Origin: Streptomyces sedi
Lineage (GTDB): Bacteria; Actinomycetota; Actinomycetes; Streptomycetales; Streptomycetaceae
Direction of reading: 5' to 3'
DNA length: 64,000 bases
Assembly (NCBI RefSeq): GCF_006335015.1
Contig: NZ_VDGT01000004.1
Span: 186,001-250,000, forward strand
The position numbers and the translations under genes were made by a program. How positions within the stretch are numbered: position 1 is the first letter of the stretch; every line of letters begins with the position of its first letter. Positions 31,272-40,324 of this stretch are shown in pieces. The notes beneath the pieces were generated by a model. The model was not told the origin of the DNA. It did no database searches and saw only the letters and a list, made by a program, of their open reading frames with translations.

Positions 31272-33830
31272 TCAGGAGACGACCTCGCCCCGGCGCGCCC
31301 ACCGCACCTCGACCCCGGGCGGCACGCCCCCCGCTCCGCCGGCCGCCCCCTCGGGCAGCACGAGCACCCGCAGCGCGGGAAGGGCCCCCAGCCATCCGGC
31401 CCCGTCCGCGTTCCCCGCCGGAAGCCCCTCGCGAAGCCACAGATGGGTCAGGCGCTCGCCGTCGACGAGTTCCACCAGCTCGGCCGGGGCGCAGTCGAAC
31501 GCCACCTGCACCCGGCTCCGCCCGCCGAGGCCCCGCAACACCCGCAGATGCTCCGGACGGTGAACGGTGAAGTAGACGTCCCGCTCGTCCACGTGCCGCA
31601 GCACTTCCTCGGCGTACCGTTCGGTGTCGAAACGGTGCCAGCACCAGGCGAGTTGGCGGCGTACCTCCAGGCTCGGATGGTCGCGATAGCGCGCCAGCAG
31701 CGGGATCGCCGCGTCATCGCCCGTGCGCGTCGCCGCCGCGACGACGAAAGGCGCCTCCTCGTCGCCGCACGACTCCGGCCCCGGCAGCAGCTCCAGCACC
31801 GCGCCTCCGCCCCCGTCCGCCAACCGCCGCGCCGCCGCCCAACTCCGAGGCGGAACCAGCTCGGCGGCCCGCGCCACGACCCGGGCCCGCACCGCCGGAT
31901 CGACGAACCCCGCGTGCTCCAGCGAGGCCGCCGCCAGCAACGCCCCGCGCACGGTGCCGCCCTCGACCAGCCCGTCGAGAATCCGAGCCGCCTCCTCCGG
32001 CCGCCCCCGCACCACCGCCATCCGCACGACGTCCTCCCCGCTGGCCTCGTGGGCGTTACCCAGCAACAGCGGGAAGTCCCCCTCCTCAAGAAGGGCCCTC
32101 GCCCCGAGATAGTCACGGAAGGTGCCGTGCGCGAACTCGTAGCGGTCGGCGGCCGATTCCCGCAGCACCCCGGACCCCTCCACCAGGGCGTCCCACGCCT
32201 CCGCCGGAGAGACGGAAGCGTGCCCCGGCAGGGTGAGCAGCGCCCGTTCGACCTGGCGCAGCGCGTCCCGGCGTTCCACCTCCGCGACCCCGTTGCGGAT
32301 CATCCAGTACGCCAGCCGCTCCAACAGCGGGACCCGCGCCCCTTCCGCGATCCCGCCCCCGCCCCCGCCCTCGCCCCCACCCGCGCCCGCGCCTTCCGCG
32401 CGTTTCCCCAGCATGTGGAGCGCGGTCTCGAAGAGTTCCCCCCGCCCGCTCGGCGGCCAGGCGCCCGCGCCCTCCCGGTGCGACGCGCACAACAGCCCGC
32501 ACAGCAGCGGGTTCGTCGCCAGCCGAGCCAACCCGCCGTCCGCCCGGACCGCGGCCAGCAGCGACTCCGCGCGCCCCTCGGCCTCCCCGCCGCCCTCGAC
32601 GGCACCGTGCCAACGACGGACGAAACGCGCGACCTCCCCGTGCCCCATCGGCGACAACGACACCTCGGCGAACCCCTGCTCGGCCAGCCACCCCTCGGGA
32701 ACCGCCGAGGGCCGTGCCGTCACCAGCCACAGGTTCCCCGGAAACTCCCCGACCAGCTCGTCCACCCAACGACGCGCCTCCGCCCGCGCGTTCTCCGCCA
32801 CCTCGTCCAGACCGTCGACCAGCAACACCCCGCGCCCCGCGCCGAGCACCCGGTCCACCCACCCGTCGGGCTGCCCGCCGGAGACCGAACTCCCCACCCG
32901 GCGCAGGAAATCCTCCGGAAGCGGAAACCGGCCCTCCCGCACGACGCGCCGCAGCGGGAGCACGAAAGGCACCCGGCCGAGCAGATACCCGGGGGTCCCG
33001 CCGAGGTCCTGCCGCGCCGCGGCCACCGCCACCCACTGCGCCAGCGTGCTCTTCCCCGCCCCGGCCCCGCCCCGCAGCAACACCCGTTCGTCCCCGGCCA
33101 ACACCCGTTCCGCCGCCACCGGACCGCCCGGCCCGTCCGCCGTCTCCAGTGACACATAGGCGGCGTCCAACGGCACCCGGGGCCCCGCCGAGACATCGGG
33201 CGCCGGCACACTCAACCGCCCGTGCACGCGCACCACATGCTCGGCGTAGCGCGTCTCGAACCGCACATCCTCCGCCGCCCGGCGCGGAACCCGCTCCGCC
33301 AGCAGGCCAACGGCCGTGACCAGCCCGTCGATCCTCCGGGTCTGCTCGACCAGCGTCCGGGCGACGAAGGCCGACCGCTGACTGAAGAAGTTCAGCACGT
33401 GCAGGCAGGCGACCTCCAACAACGCGTCCAGGTGCGCCTCCACCTCGGCCGACACGTCGTCCACCGGCCGCCGCAACCGCCGCGCCAACTCCCGGTGCCC
33501 GAGCGCCACGGCCTGCACATCGTCCATGTCGAGATCCCCGAGGCTGTGCAGAGACCGCACCAACGCCTCGACCAACTCCCGCCGCCCGTCCTCCCCCGGC
33601 GCCTCGCGCGGCCCACTCGCCTCAAGGAAACGCCGCACCAACTCCCCGGCCAGCTTCCGCAGCTCCCGCTCCGAAAGCGTGCGCCGCTCCCCGCGGAACG
33701 AGACCAACGACGAAACCCGCACCGGCCGGTCCACCACCCCCGCCCCGACCCCGTCCCGCACGAACAACTTCCTGACCAGCGGCCCCACGACACCGGCCGC
33801 GACACGGGCGGAGGCGGACGCGATCTCCAT
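31272..33830 (-). CDS. NACHT-domain STAND NTPase (NNH7-type N-terminus), putative defence protein
   Basis: An 852-aa protein. The N-terminal 220 residues ('VVGPLVRKLFVRDGVGAG', 'LVSFRGERRTLSERELRKLAGELVRR', 'DLDMDDVQAVALGHRELARRLR', read in parts) match the helical domain that precedes NACHT modules in many Streptomyces proteins. The NACHT ATPase has P-loop 'LLRGGAGAGKSTLAQWVA' (Lys260) and Walker B 'GRGVLLVDGLDEVAEN'. Residues after about 560 form HEAT/LRR-like helical repeats ending with 'LTHLWLREGLPAGNADGAG...LPALRVLVLPE', a likely ligand sensor. Bacterial NACHT proteins act as NLR-like antiphage sensors. It is on the opposite strand to a CHAT protease gene nearby. Confidence 0.88.
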   Translation of the reverse strand: MEIASASARVAAGVVGPLVRKLFVRDGVGAGVVDRPVRVSSLVSFRGERRTLSERELRKLAGELVRRFLEASGPREAPGEDGRRELVEALVRSLHSLGDLDMDDVQAVALGHRELARRLRRPVDDVSAEVEAHLDALLEVACLHVLNFFSQRSAFVARTLVEQTRRIDGLVTAVGLLAERVPRRAAEDVRFETRYAEHVVRVHGRLSVPAPDVSAGPRVPLDAAYVSLETADGPGGPVAAERVLAGDERVLLRGGAGAGKSTLAQWVAVAAARQDLGGTPGYLLGRVPFVLPLRRVVREGRFPLPEDFLRRVGSSVSGGQPDGWVDRVLGAGRGVLLVDGLDEVAENARAEARRWVDELVGEFPGNLWLVTARPSAVPEGWLAEQGFAEVSLSPMGHGEVARFVRRWHGAVEGGGEAEGRAESLLAAVRADGGLARLATNPLLCGLLCASHREGAGAWPPSGRGELFETALHMLGKRAEGAGAGGGEGGGGGGIAEGARVPLLERLAYWMIRNGVAEVERRDALRQVERALLTLPGHASVSPAEAWDALVEGSGVLRESAADRYEFAHGTFRDYLGARALLEEGDFPLLLGNAHEASGEDVVRMAVVRGRPEEAARILDGLVEGGTVRGALLAAASLEHAGFVDPAVRARVVARAAELVPPRSWAAARRLADGGGGAVLELLPGPESCGDEEAPFVVAAATRTGDDAAIPLLARYRDHPSLEVRRQLAWCWHRFDTERYAEEVLRHVDERDVYFTVHRPEHLRVLRGLGGRSRVQVAFDCAPAELVELVDGERLTHLWLREGLPAGNADGAGWLGALPALRVLVLPEGAAGGAGGVPPGVEVRWARRGEVVS

Positions 33831-33970
33831 ACCGCCAGATGCTAGGCGGTTCCCCTCGCACCACCCACCGCCCCGGGCCCCGTGGAGGCAGCCGCCGCGA
33901 CGAACCCGTCCCACGCGACGGCAGCGCCGCGGGCGGGCCGTCACCGCGCCGCCCCGACAACCGATCCGGG

Positions 33971-34591
33971 TCACCCGCCGCCGGGTTCGGGGCTCCGTTC
34001 CAGCCGCACCACCGCGTCCGTGGTGCGGCAGAGGGCGTCGACGGCTCGGCGCAGCGACAGCCAGGACGCGGCCCACAGCAGGACCCCGGCCGGGGCCGCC
34101 GGCCACCACCACGCGCCGAGGAGCACGAGCGCCCCACTCCACACCAGGGCCTCACACGCCGCGCCGTAAGCGTCGCGGGCGGTGCCGGCGGCGCGTGCCC
34201 GTACCGACTCCCGACCGAGTTCACCGGGCGGCGCCCACCGGTCGACCCGCCGGGCGATCAGCCGCCGGCCCAACGGCATCAGCCACCAGGGCCAGGCCCC
34301 GGACGCGAGCGCTCCGACCGCGTCGGCGGCGACCGGCACCGCGAACGAGGCCGCCACAGCGACGGCCGCCAGCAGCAGTAACGAGGCCAGGCCGTCCGCG
34401 GTCCGGTCCCCGGCCGGGCGCAGCGTCTCCGTGAGCCGTTCCCGTGCGAGACCCACGTCACCGGCGTCGCCGTGGCCGAGCTGGCCGCCGCCCACGAACG
34501 CGAGCATGACGAACAGCGCCGCCGGCAGCAGCCGACGCAGCAACCACCGGTCCGGTATGCGCGTGTGCAGGTCGCTCAGGAGCCCGATCAC
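33971..34591 (-). CDS. Uncharacterised membrane protein between NACHT and CHAT genes
   Basis: A 206-aa protein with an N-terminal 'LLRRLLPAALFVMLAFVGGG' span, a second hydrophobic stretch ('ASLLLLAAVAVAASFAVPVAADAVGAL', part of a span) and a C-terminal hairpin ('ALVLLGAWWWPAAPAGVLLWAASWL'). About four membrane segments are expected. No known family is evident. It is the upstream neighbour of the NACHT gene (140 bp gap, same strand) and divergent from the CHAT gene. In defence modules such a protein could be a membrane effector, but that is only positional inference. Confidence 0.65.
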   Translation of the reverse strand: MIGLLSDLHTRIPDRWLLRRLLPAALFVMLAFVGGGQLGHGDAGDVGLARERLTETLRPAGDRTADGLASLLLLAAVAVAASFAVPVAADAVGALASGAWPWWLMPLGRRLIARRVDRWAPPGELGRESVRARAAGTARDAYGAACEALVWSGALVLLGAWWWPAAPAGVLLWAASWLSLRRAVDALCRTTDAVVRLERSPEPGGG

Positions 34592-34682
34592 CTCGCCGCC
34601 ACCCTCAGTCGCCCACTAGACGCATCGCTCGATCCGTCAGAACGCAGCACGCATCGTCTCGGCTCACTCCAGGGGTGATGCC

Positions 34683-37600
34683 GTGCCACTCTCCGGCGAC
34701 GACGTCGCGGACGACGCGCTGGCCCTGCTGCGCGAGGCCGCGCCCGCGCCTGACGAACCGACCGACCTCGGCAGCGTTCTCGACGTCTTCTGGACGTTCT
34801 GGCTGCGCCGCCAACGTGCGGACGACCCCGACGCCTCGCGGAACCTCATGGTCGCCCTGAGTACCTTTGGCCATCTGTGGCCACGGTTGTCGGAGGGCGC
34901 ACGCGGCCGGCTCCCCGAGGCGCTCGTCGATGCCTTCGAGCCGGACGCTCCCTCCCACGAGGCCCGCTTCGCCGGCGTCGTGAGCGCGGCCCACGCGGCG
35001 GCGGGCGCGGGCACCCGGGAGCGGCTGCTCGCGTTGGAACGGGCCCTGGCCTGGGCGGACCACGCCACGGAGCGATGGCCGCGGTACCACGAGGAGTTCC
35101 CCGAGCTGGTGCTCCAGATCCTCGGGCTCCAGCTGACCCGCTTCCTGCTCGCGGCAGAGCCCGAGTTCCTCGCCACCGCGGCTCGCCACGCGGCCGTGGC
35201 GTGCGAGCGGCTGCGTCACGACCTCTCCACGCACGAGGCCGTGGCCCCGCCGGGGGGCGTGCCCGCAACTTCCCTGGGCGCCGCGGACCGGGCCGTGCTC
35301 GTGGCCCTCGACACCGTGGTCAGCGCCGCGTGGCTCCTCGGCGAGCCCTCCCTGACGGAGGTCGAGCGGCTGGTGGAGTCAGCTCCGGCGGCCGGTGCCG
35401 TCCCGGAGATCGCCGCGAAGCTGCGCGCGCTGCGGGAGCGGGAGAGCGCGCCCGCCGGAGGACTGGAAGACCGGGACCTCCACTTCGGAACGTTCATCGT
35501 CGCCGCGGGCGTGCGCGGACAGGACCCGGACGTGCTGACCCGCGGCACCGAGTGCCTGCGCGCGGCGCTCGCCAGCAGCCCGGCCGGCCACGAGACGCAC
35601 GGCGCCGCGACCGCGATGCTGGGTCAGGCGCTTCTGGCACTCGGCGGGATGGCGACGGAGCGCGGCGACGCCTCCGCGGCGAGCGAGGCCCTGGGCGAGG
35701 GGACCGCGCTCCTGACGGCGACCAACGACATGGCGGGGGCACTCGACGCGGAGGACGCGGAACTCGTCGGCGCGTTACGCGAGTTTCTGGAACTGCCCGA
35801 CGAAGACGCGGCCGCAATGCCGCTGTCCCGGCGTCTCGTCGAGACGGTGAGCGAGCGGGAGACGCGTCGGGGCGATCCCCCGGACATCGACCTGGAGGTT
35901 CTCGCCCTGGCCTCGGGGGGACTCTCCGCCGACTCGCTCTCCGCGGAACGGGTCGACCGGTTCCGGCTCGCCGTGGCCGGGCTTCCCGCCGAGCATCCGA
36001 AACGCCACGCCTACGTCGCGGTGCTCGCCGCTCTCGTGGGCTGCCTGGCCCAGAGCCGGCAGCGGGACGACGCCACCGGCGCCGCCCAACTCGCCGCCGA
36101 GGCTCGTGACCTCGTCGAGGAGGCGGCAGCCCGAGCCCCCGCAGACTTCGCGCCACTCGGGCTACTGCGGCGCGGACAGTCCGAGCTGGCCCTGGGCGTC
36201 GCCCTCGCCACGGTCGCCGCCGACCTGGCGGGGGCGGGCGCGGAGGAGGAGTCAGCGGAGCAGCTGACGCGGTTGACCGACATGGCCTCGCTCCTGTCTG
36301 ACATGGAAGACAACGACTCCGGCGTTTCCGAGGACCTCGACTCCTTCATCGCCCGACTCCGCACGCTGGGCCCGGCCTTCGGCGACGACCCCTCCGGCAG
36401 GGCGTGGTCCGCCGCGTCACTCGGCGCCGCGCTCGCCGCCCGCGCGGCCGAACGCGGCGACTCGTCGAGTTCCGAGGAGATCGCCGAACTCCTGCGATAC
36501 GCCAGCGAGCACGAGCCCGAGATCGCCGCCGATCCGGAGTTCAGCCGCATGTTCGCCCACGCGCTCAACTCATCGGCGCTGAGGGACTTCGACGCGGAGA
36601 AGGCCCGCGAGGCCGCCGTGCTCCTCGCCACGACACGTGCCCAGGAGAACGCGGAGCCCCCCGCAGAAGAGGGGTTGGTCGACGAGCTGGACAGGGCCGT
36701 CCTGACCACGCACACCACATTCCACAACGCCCTGCAGAACTACCTCCTCGGCTTCGACCCGGCGGAGCTGCGCCGCGTCGAGGCGTTGGCCGAGCGTCTG
36801 AAGGAACTCGGCAGGGAGACGGACGCCCGGGACACCGCGGCCGGCCGCCCGCTCCGCTACCACCTCATGGGCGAGTACTACGCCGGCCTCGTCGAGACGA
36901 TGGGCCCGGGCGGGCCCCGCTCCGACGTCTCCGACGAACTCGTGGCCCGCTGCCGGCGTTCCTTCGAGGCATGTCCCCCCGAGAACGGGCACCACTTCCT
37001 CTTCGCCAGCACGTTCCTGCGCGTGCTCGTGCAGCGTGCCGTCACGGTGCGGGGTCGGGGCGACGAGGCGCGCGCCGGAGACATGCTGGACGAGGCCGAG
37101 CGGGTGATCCGTTCGGTCGGGGACCGGGCCCCCGAGGGCTGGGCCGCCACCATGCGCTTCTTCATGGGGCGCCTGGGCGGCGGCGACCGGCAGGCCGGCA
37201 CGGATACCCCGAGCCATCAACTCCCCGCGCAGATACGCCATCTCGTCGGCGTGCTCGACTTCCCGACGGGCGACGCCCCCGCCGACCCGAGCACTTGGCG
37301 GGACCCGGCGACTCCCGCGTGGGTCCGGGCGAACGGCGCGCTCGCCCTGGCGGCAGCGGCGGTCATGAGGGAGGAGAGCGTCGACCGGGCGCTGGCCCAT
37401 CTGGAGACAGCAGTGGACGCGATGGCCGCCGTCACGGACCGGGGCAGCGACCAGGCGTCCGCCGAGCACGCCCTGACCTCCTTCGACGGCGACATCCGCG
37501 GCGTGGCGCAGCTGATCCTCGCGCGGATCGCCCTCGGCCGAGGAGCCGCCGAGATACCCGGCATCACGAGCGCGTTCGAGAATCTCCTCCACCGCGTCGA

Positions 37601-39140
37601 CAAGGCGGGCGAGCCGGGCGAAGCCGGAGGAAAGGGCGGCCCGAACGACGGACTGCTGCCTGATCTCGCGGCGCTCGGCGAGGCGCTGCGCGCCGTCCAC
37701 CCGGAGGCCCCTCTCACGGGCCCGGAGATCGACCGCACCGCCGAACTGCTGGAACGCGGACGCGGCCTCCTGCTCGCACGCCGAATGGAGGCCCGCGTCG
37801 ACCTGGGCGAGTTGCGGGCCAACCACCCGGAGCTGGCCGGTGAGTTCGAACGGCTCACCGACCTGTTCACAGCCGTCCCGACGGCCGCGCCGAACACGTC
37901 ACCGCCGGGCCAGCCCGAGCGGGAGCGACTGGCCAGGCTGCGCGCCTCGCACGAGTTCGACGAACTGGTGGCGCGCATACGCCAGCAGCGCGGCTTCGGA
38001 GACTTCCTTCGCCCCCTCTCGGCCGAACGCATCCGCGCGCTCGCGGGCGACGGCCCGATCGTGGTACTCAACCACGCGCACGGAAGATGTCAGGCCATCG
38101 TCGTGACACCCCGTTCGATCGTCGCCCTCCACCTGCCCGCCGAAGCGGAGGCCGTCACCGACACGGCCCGACGGCTTCGCGAGGCACTCGACGTCATCCA
38201 CGCGCGGGGAGCGGAGCGTCCCTCACCGGCACGACTGGTTGCCGCCGGAGCGACGGTGCGCGAGGTGCTGGCCTGGACCTGGCACGCCGTCGTCGGACCG
38301 GTGCTCGAACTCGTCGGGGCCGACGGACCGAACGCCGGCGACGGGGTCTGGCCACGGCTGTGGTGGATGCCGACAGGAGCCTTCCACGCCCTACCGCTGC
38401 ACGCCGCTGAGTGCTCCGCACCCGACTGCGAACGCGGCGGCTGCGGGGCCGCGCTCGAATCGGTGGTGTCCTCCTACGCCCCCGGCTTCCAGACCCTGGC
38501 CTACGCCCGCAGCCGCGCGGCACACCGCGCAGAACACCGCGCGGCCCATGCCGCCGGCGCCATGGGCCATGCCACCGCGCTTCTCGTCGCGGAACCGGAG
38601 GAGCAACTGCCCGGCGTCGCCGCGGTCGCGGACTACGCCGCCGAGTCGCTCGGCGCACCCGCGCCGCTGGTCGGTGCCGCCGCCGACCGCGACACCGTCC
38701 TCGCCGCACTGGGCGGCACGTCGTGGGCGCACTTCGGCTGCCACGCGGCCACCGACCCGTTCGAGCCGTCGGGCGCTCGACTTCACCTACCCAGCGGTGA
38801 ACAGCTGTCCGTCCTGGAGATCTGCCAAGCACGCCCGGAGTCGGCCCAGTTGGCGTTTCTCGCTGCGTGCGGTACCGCACGCAGCGCGGAGCGGCTGACG
38901 GACGAGGCCCTCCACGTCACCAGCGCGTTCCTCCTCGCCGGTTTTCCCACCGCGGTGGGCACCCTGTGGGAGATCGACAGCGCCCACGCGGAACGCGTCA
39001 CCCGGGGCTTCTACCACCGCATGACGGGCCACGACGCACCCACCGCGGCGTACGCCCTGCACGACGCGGTACGAGCCCTACGCCGAAGGAGCCCCGATCG
39101 CCTCCACGCGTGGGCCGCCTACGTTCACGCCGGCGTCTGA
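34683..39140 (+). CDS. Giant TPR-rich CHAT-domain caspase-like protease
   Basis: A 1485-aa protein. The first roughly 1150 residues are acidic helical repeats of the TPR-like type ('LALAAAAVMREESVDRALAHLETAVDAM', 'GDEARAGDMLDEAERVIRSVGDR'). The C-terminal 300 residues are a CHAT peptidase. The catalytic His1354 lies in 'SWAHFGCHAATDPF', the catalytic Cys1396 in 'AQLAFLAACGTARSAERL', and 'HVTSAFLLAGFPTAVGTLWEIDS' follows. Both catalytic residues are intact. CHAT proteases act as regulated executioners in several bacterial immune systems, including gasdermin and type III-E CRISPR associated ones. Here the pair with a NACHT ATPase suggests a sensor-protease defence unit. Confidence 0.92.
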   Translation: MPLSGDDVADDALALLREAAPAPDEPTDLGSVLDVFWTFWLRRQRADDPDASRNLMVALSTFGHLWPRLSEGARGRLPEALVDAFEPDAPSHEARFAGVVSAAHAAAGAGTRERLLALERALAWADHATERWPRYHEEFPELVLQILGLQLTRFLLAAEPEFLATAARHAAVACERLRHDLSTHEAVAPPGGVPATSLGAADRAVLVALDTVVSAAWLLGEPSLTEVERLVESAPAAGAVPEIAAKLRALRERESAPAGGLEDRDLHFGTFIVAAGVRGQDPDVLTRGTECLRAALASSPAGHETHGAATAMLGQALLALGGMATERGDASAASEALGEGTALLTATNDMAGALDAEDAELVGALREFLELPDEDAAAMPLSRRLVETVSERETRRGDPPDIDLEVLALASGGLSADSLSAERVDRFRLAVAGLPAEHPKRHAYVAVLAALVGCLAQSRQRDDATGAAQLAAEARDLVEEAAARAPADFAPLGLLRRGQSELALGVALATVAADLAGAGAEEESAEQLTRLTDMASLLSDMEDNDSGVSEDLDSFIARLRTLGPAFGDDPSGRAWSAASLGAALAARAAERGDSSSSEEIAELLRYASEHEPEIAADPEFSRMFAHALNSSALRDFDAEKAREAAVLLATTRAQENAEPPAEEGLVDELDRAVLTTHTTFHNALQNYLLGFDPAELRRVEALAERLKELGRETDARDTAAGRPLRYHLMGEYYAGLVETMGPGGPRSDVSDELVARCRRSFEACPPENGHHFLFASTFLRVLVQRAVTVRGRGDEARAGDMLDEAERVIRSVGDRAPEGWAATMRFFMGRLGGGDRQAGTDTPSHQLPAQIRHLVGVLDFPTGDAPADPSTWRDPATPAWVRANGALALAAAAVMREESVDRALAHLETAVDAMAAVTDRGSDQASAEHALTSFDGDIRGVAQLILARIALGRGAAEIPGITSAFENLLHRVDKAGEPGEAGGKGGPNDGLLPDLAALGEALRAVHPEAPLTGPEIDRTAELLERGRGLLLARRMEARVDLGELRANHPELAGEFERLTDLFTAVPTAAPNTSPPGQPERERLARLRASHEFDELVARIRQQRGFGDFLRPLSAERIRALAGDGPIVVLNHAHGRCQAIVVTPRSIVALHLPAEAEAVTDTARRLREALDVIHARGAERPSPARLVAAGATVREVLAWTWHAVVGPVLELVGADGPNAGDGVWPRLWWMPTGAFHALPLHAAECSAPDCERGGCGAALESVVSSYAPGFQTLAYARSRAAHRAEHRAAHAAGAMGHATALLVAEPEEQLPGVAAVADYAAESLGAPAPLVGAAADRDTVLAALGGTSWAHFGCHAATDPFEPSGARLHLPSGEQLSVLEICQARPESAQLAFLAACGTARSAERLTDEALHVTSAFLLAGFPTAVGTLWEIDSAHAERVTRGFYHRMTGHDAPTAAYALHDAVRALRRRSPDRLHAWAAYVHAGV

Positions 39141-39153
39141 CGCGACGACGGCC

Positions 39154-39402
39154 GGCTACGCGGTCCTGTGGAGTCCAGCCTGCTTCTCTCAGGACGCGAT
39201 CGGTCTTGGGCGACCATCGCCCCGCTGCGGTCGGTCACTCCTGTTATGCCGAACTGGTCGAGTACGTGGCGCGTGACGGGCAGATTTCTTTCGGAATCTG
39301 GTGTTTCGGGTTGTCCTCGGCGCGGACTTCCACGGCGGCCATCGTTCCACCACGTGGGTCGACTCCGGCGTTGCGAGCGTGAGAGAGCGCTTCGGCCTCA
39401 CG
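39154..39402 (-). pseudogene. Decayed duplicate of the RHS toxin tip and start of its SUKH immunity gene
   Basis: This stretch repeats the 39807-40066 region at about 85-90 % identity. It contains the last 50 or so codons of the deaminase tip ('EAEALSHARNAGVDPRGGTMAAVEV', 'HQIPKEICPS') and the first 20 or so codons of the SUKH gene ('GRWSPKTDRVLREAGWTPQ'). One base is missing at the CPSC motif (gtacgtggcg against gtacgtgggcg), so the tip ends out of frame as 'SRATYSTSSA'. The start region of the immunity gene has been replaced. It is truncated at the 3' end of the CHAT gene. Displaced rhs-CT/immunity fragments of this kind mark tip exchange by recombination. Confidence 0.85.
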
Positions 39403-39446
39403 AGCGCGTCGGGAGTGGTCTGCGGAAAGCCCTGCCGGGCGGCCTC

Positions 39447-39893
39447 TCATCGATATCCGACGATGAGTTTGTCCAGTGCCTGATCCCCGCTCTCGGCGAA
39501 GAAGTCCACCGCGTCGCGGCCACGAAAGATCGACCCGTCCTCGGCCATCCCCAGGAACAGGTGCCCTTTGGCCATTTCTCCGATGGGGTAGACGGCGGTA
39601 CCAGCATATTCGCTCATTTCCTCGAAGATGTCGGATTCCCACTGGCCTTCCAGCGGGTTGATCGAAAAAGGTAGGAGAGCTACCTTGGCGCCCGCACCGG
39701 TCAGCGCGAATGTGAGGCCGCCGAACTCGGCAAGGAACGCCCGTACTTTCTCGTGTGCCGAGAAACCGTCGCTTTCCCTGAGGGTCCTCTCCCATTGCTC
39801 CGTGGCTACGCGGCGCTGTGGAGTCCAGCCTGCTTCTCTCAGGACGCGATCGGTCTTGGGCGACCATCGCCCCGCCATGGTGTTATCCGTCAT
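39447..39893 (-). CDS. SUKH-3 family immunity protein
   Basis: A 148-aa cytoplasmic protein. 'WSPKTDRVLREAGWTPQR', 'KVRAFLAEFGGLTF', 'TAVYPIGEMAKGHLFLGMAEDGSIF' (in parts) and 'DALDKLIVG'-like end 'SGDQALDKLIVGYR' are typical of the SUKH-3 group. These SMI1/KNR4-related proteins neutralise polymorphic toxins. The start overlaps the RHS stop by ATGA, so toxin and antidote are translationally coupled. Its presumed partner is the YwqJ-like deaminase tip encoded immediately upstream. Confidence 0.88.
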   Translation of the reverse strand: MTDNTMAGRWSPKTDRVLREAGWTPQRRVATEQWERTLRESDGFSAHEKVRAFLAEFGGLTFALTGAGAKVALLPFSINPLEGQWESDIFEEMSEYAGTAVYPIGEMAKGHLFLGMAEDGSIFRGRDAVDFFAESGDQALDKLIVGYR

Positions 39894-40324
39894 CAGGTCA
39901 CTCCTGTTATGCCGAACTGGTCGAGTACGTGGGCGCATGATGGGCAGATTTCTTTCGGCACCCCGTGTTTCGGGTTGTTGGCCGCGCGGACTTCCACTGC
40001 CGCCATCGTTCCACCTCGTGGGTCGACTCCGGCGTTGAGGGCGTTGGTGAGTGCTTCTGCTTCGCCGCATCTACCGTGCTGGTTCCCCTGGAGTGCTTCG
40101 CGGACGTCTTGCGGGACTCTGTCGTACGCCGCCTGGACGTCCGGGTGGAGATTGTGGTCGCCGCCGCCCTTGATGCTGGCGCCGGTGAAGGTGTGTTGGT
40201 TGCCGGCGGCGTCGGTGACGGTGAGGCCAGCCGAGCTGGTGGGGCGGTTGAATTTATTCGCACCTGGCCGGGCCCGTTCGAGGTTGGCCCGGTCGCGTGC
40301 CGCGGCGAGGGCGCGTTCGCAGTC
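39893..40324 (-). other. C-terminal toxin tip: predicted YwqJ-type nucleic-acid deaminase
   Basis: The last 143 residues after the RHS core. 'HGRCGEAEALTNALNAG' supplies the zinc-binding/catalytic (C/H)xE motif. 'PKEICPSCAHVLDQFGI' supplies the CxxC half of a cytidine-deaminase-like zinc site. 'GGTMAAVEVRA' is the intervening strand. This arrangement is that of YwqJ-family toxin deaminases, commonly paired with SUKH immunity proteins, as here. The substrate (DNA, RNA or a nucleotide) is not predictable from sequence. Confidence 0.75.
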
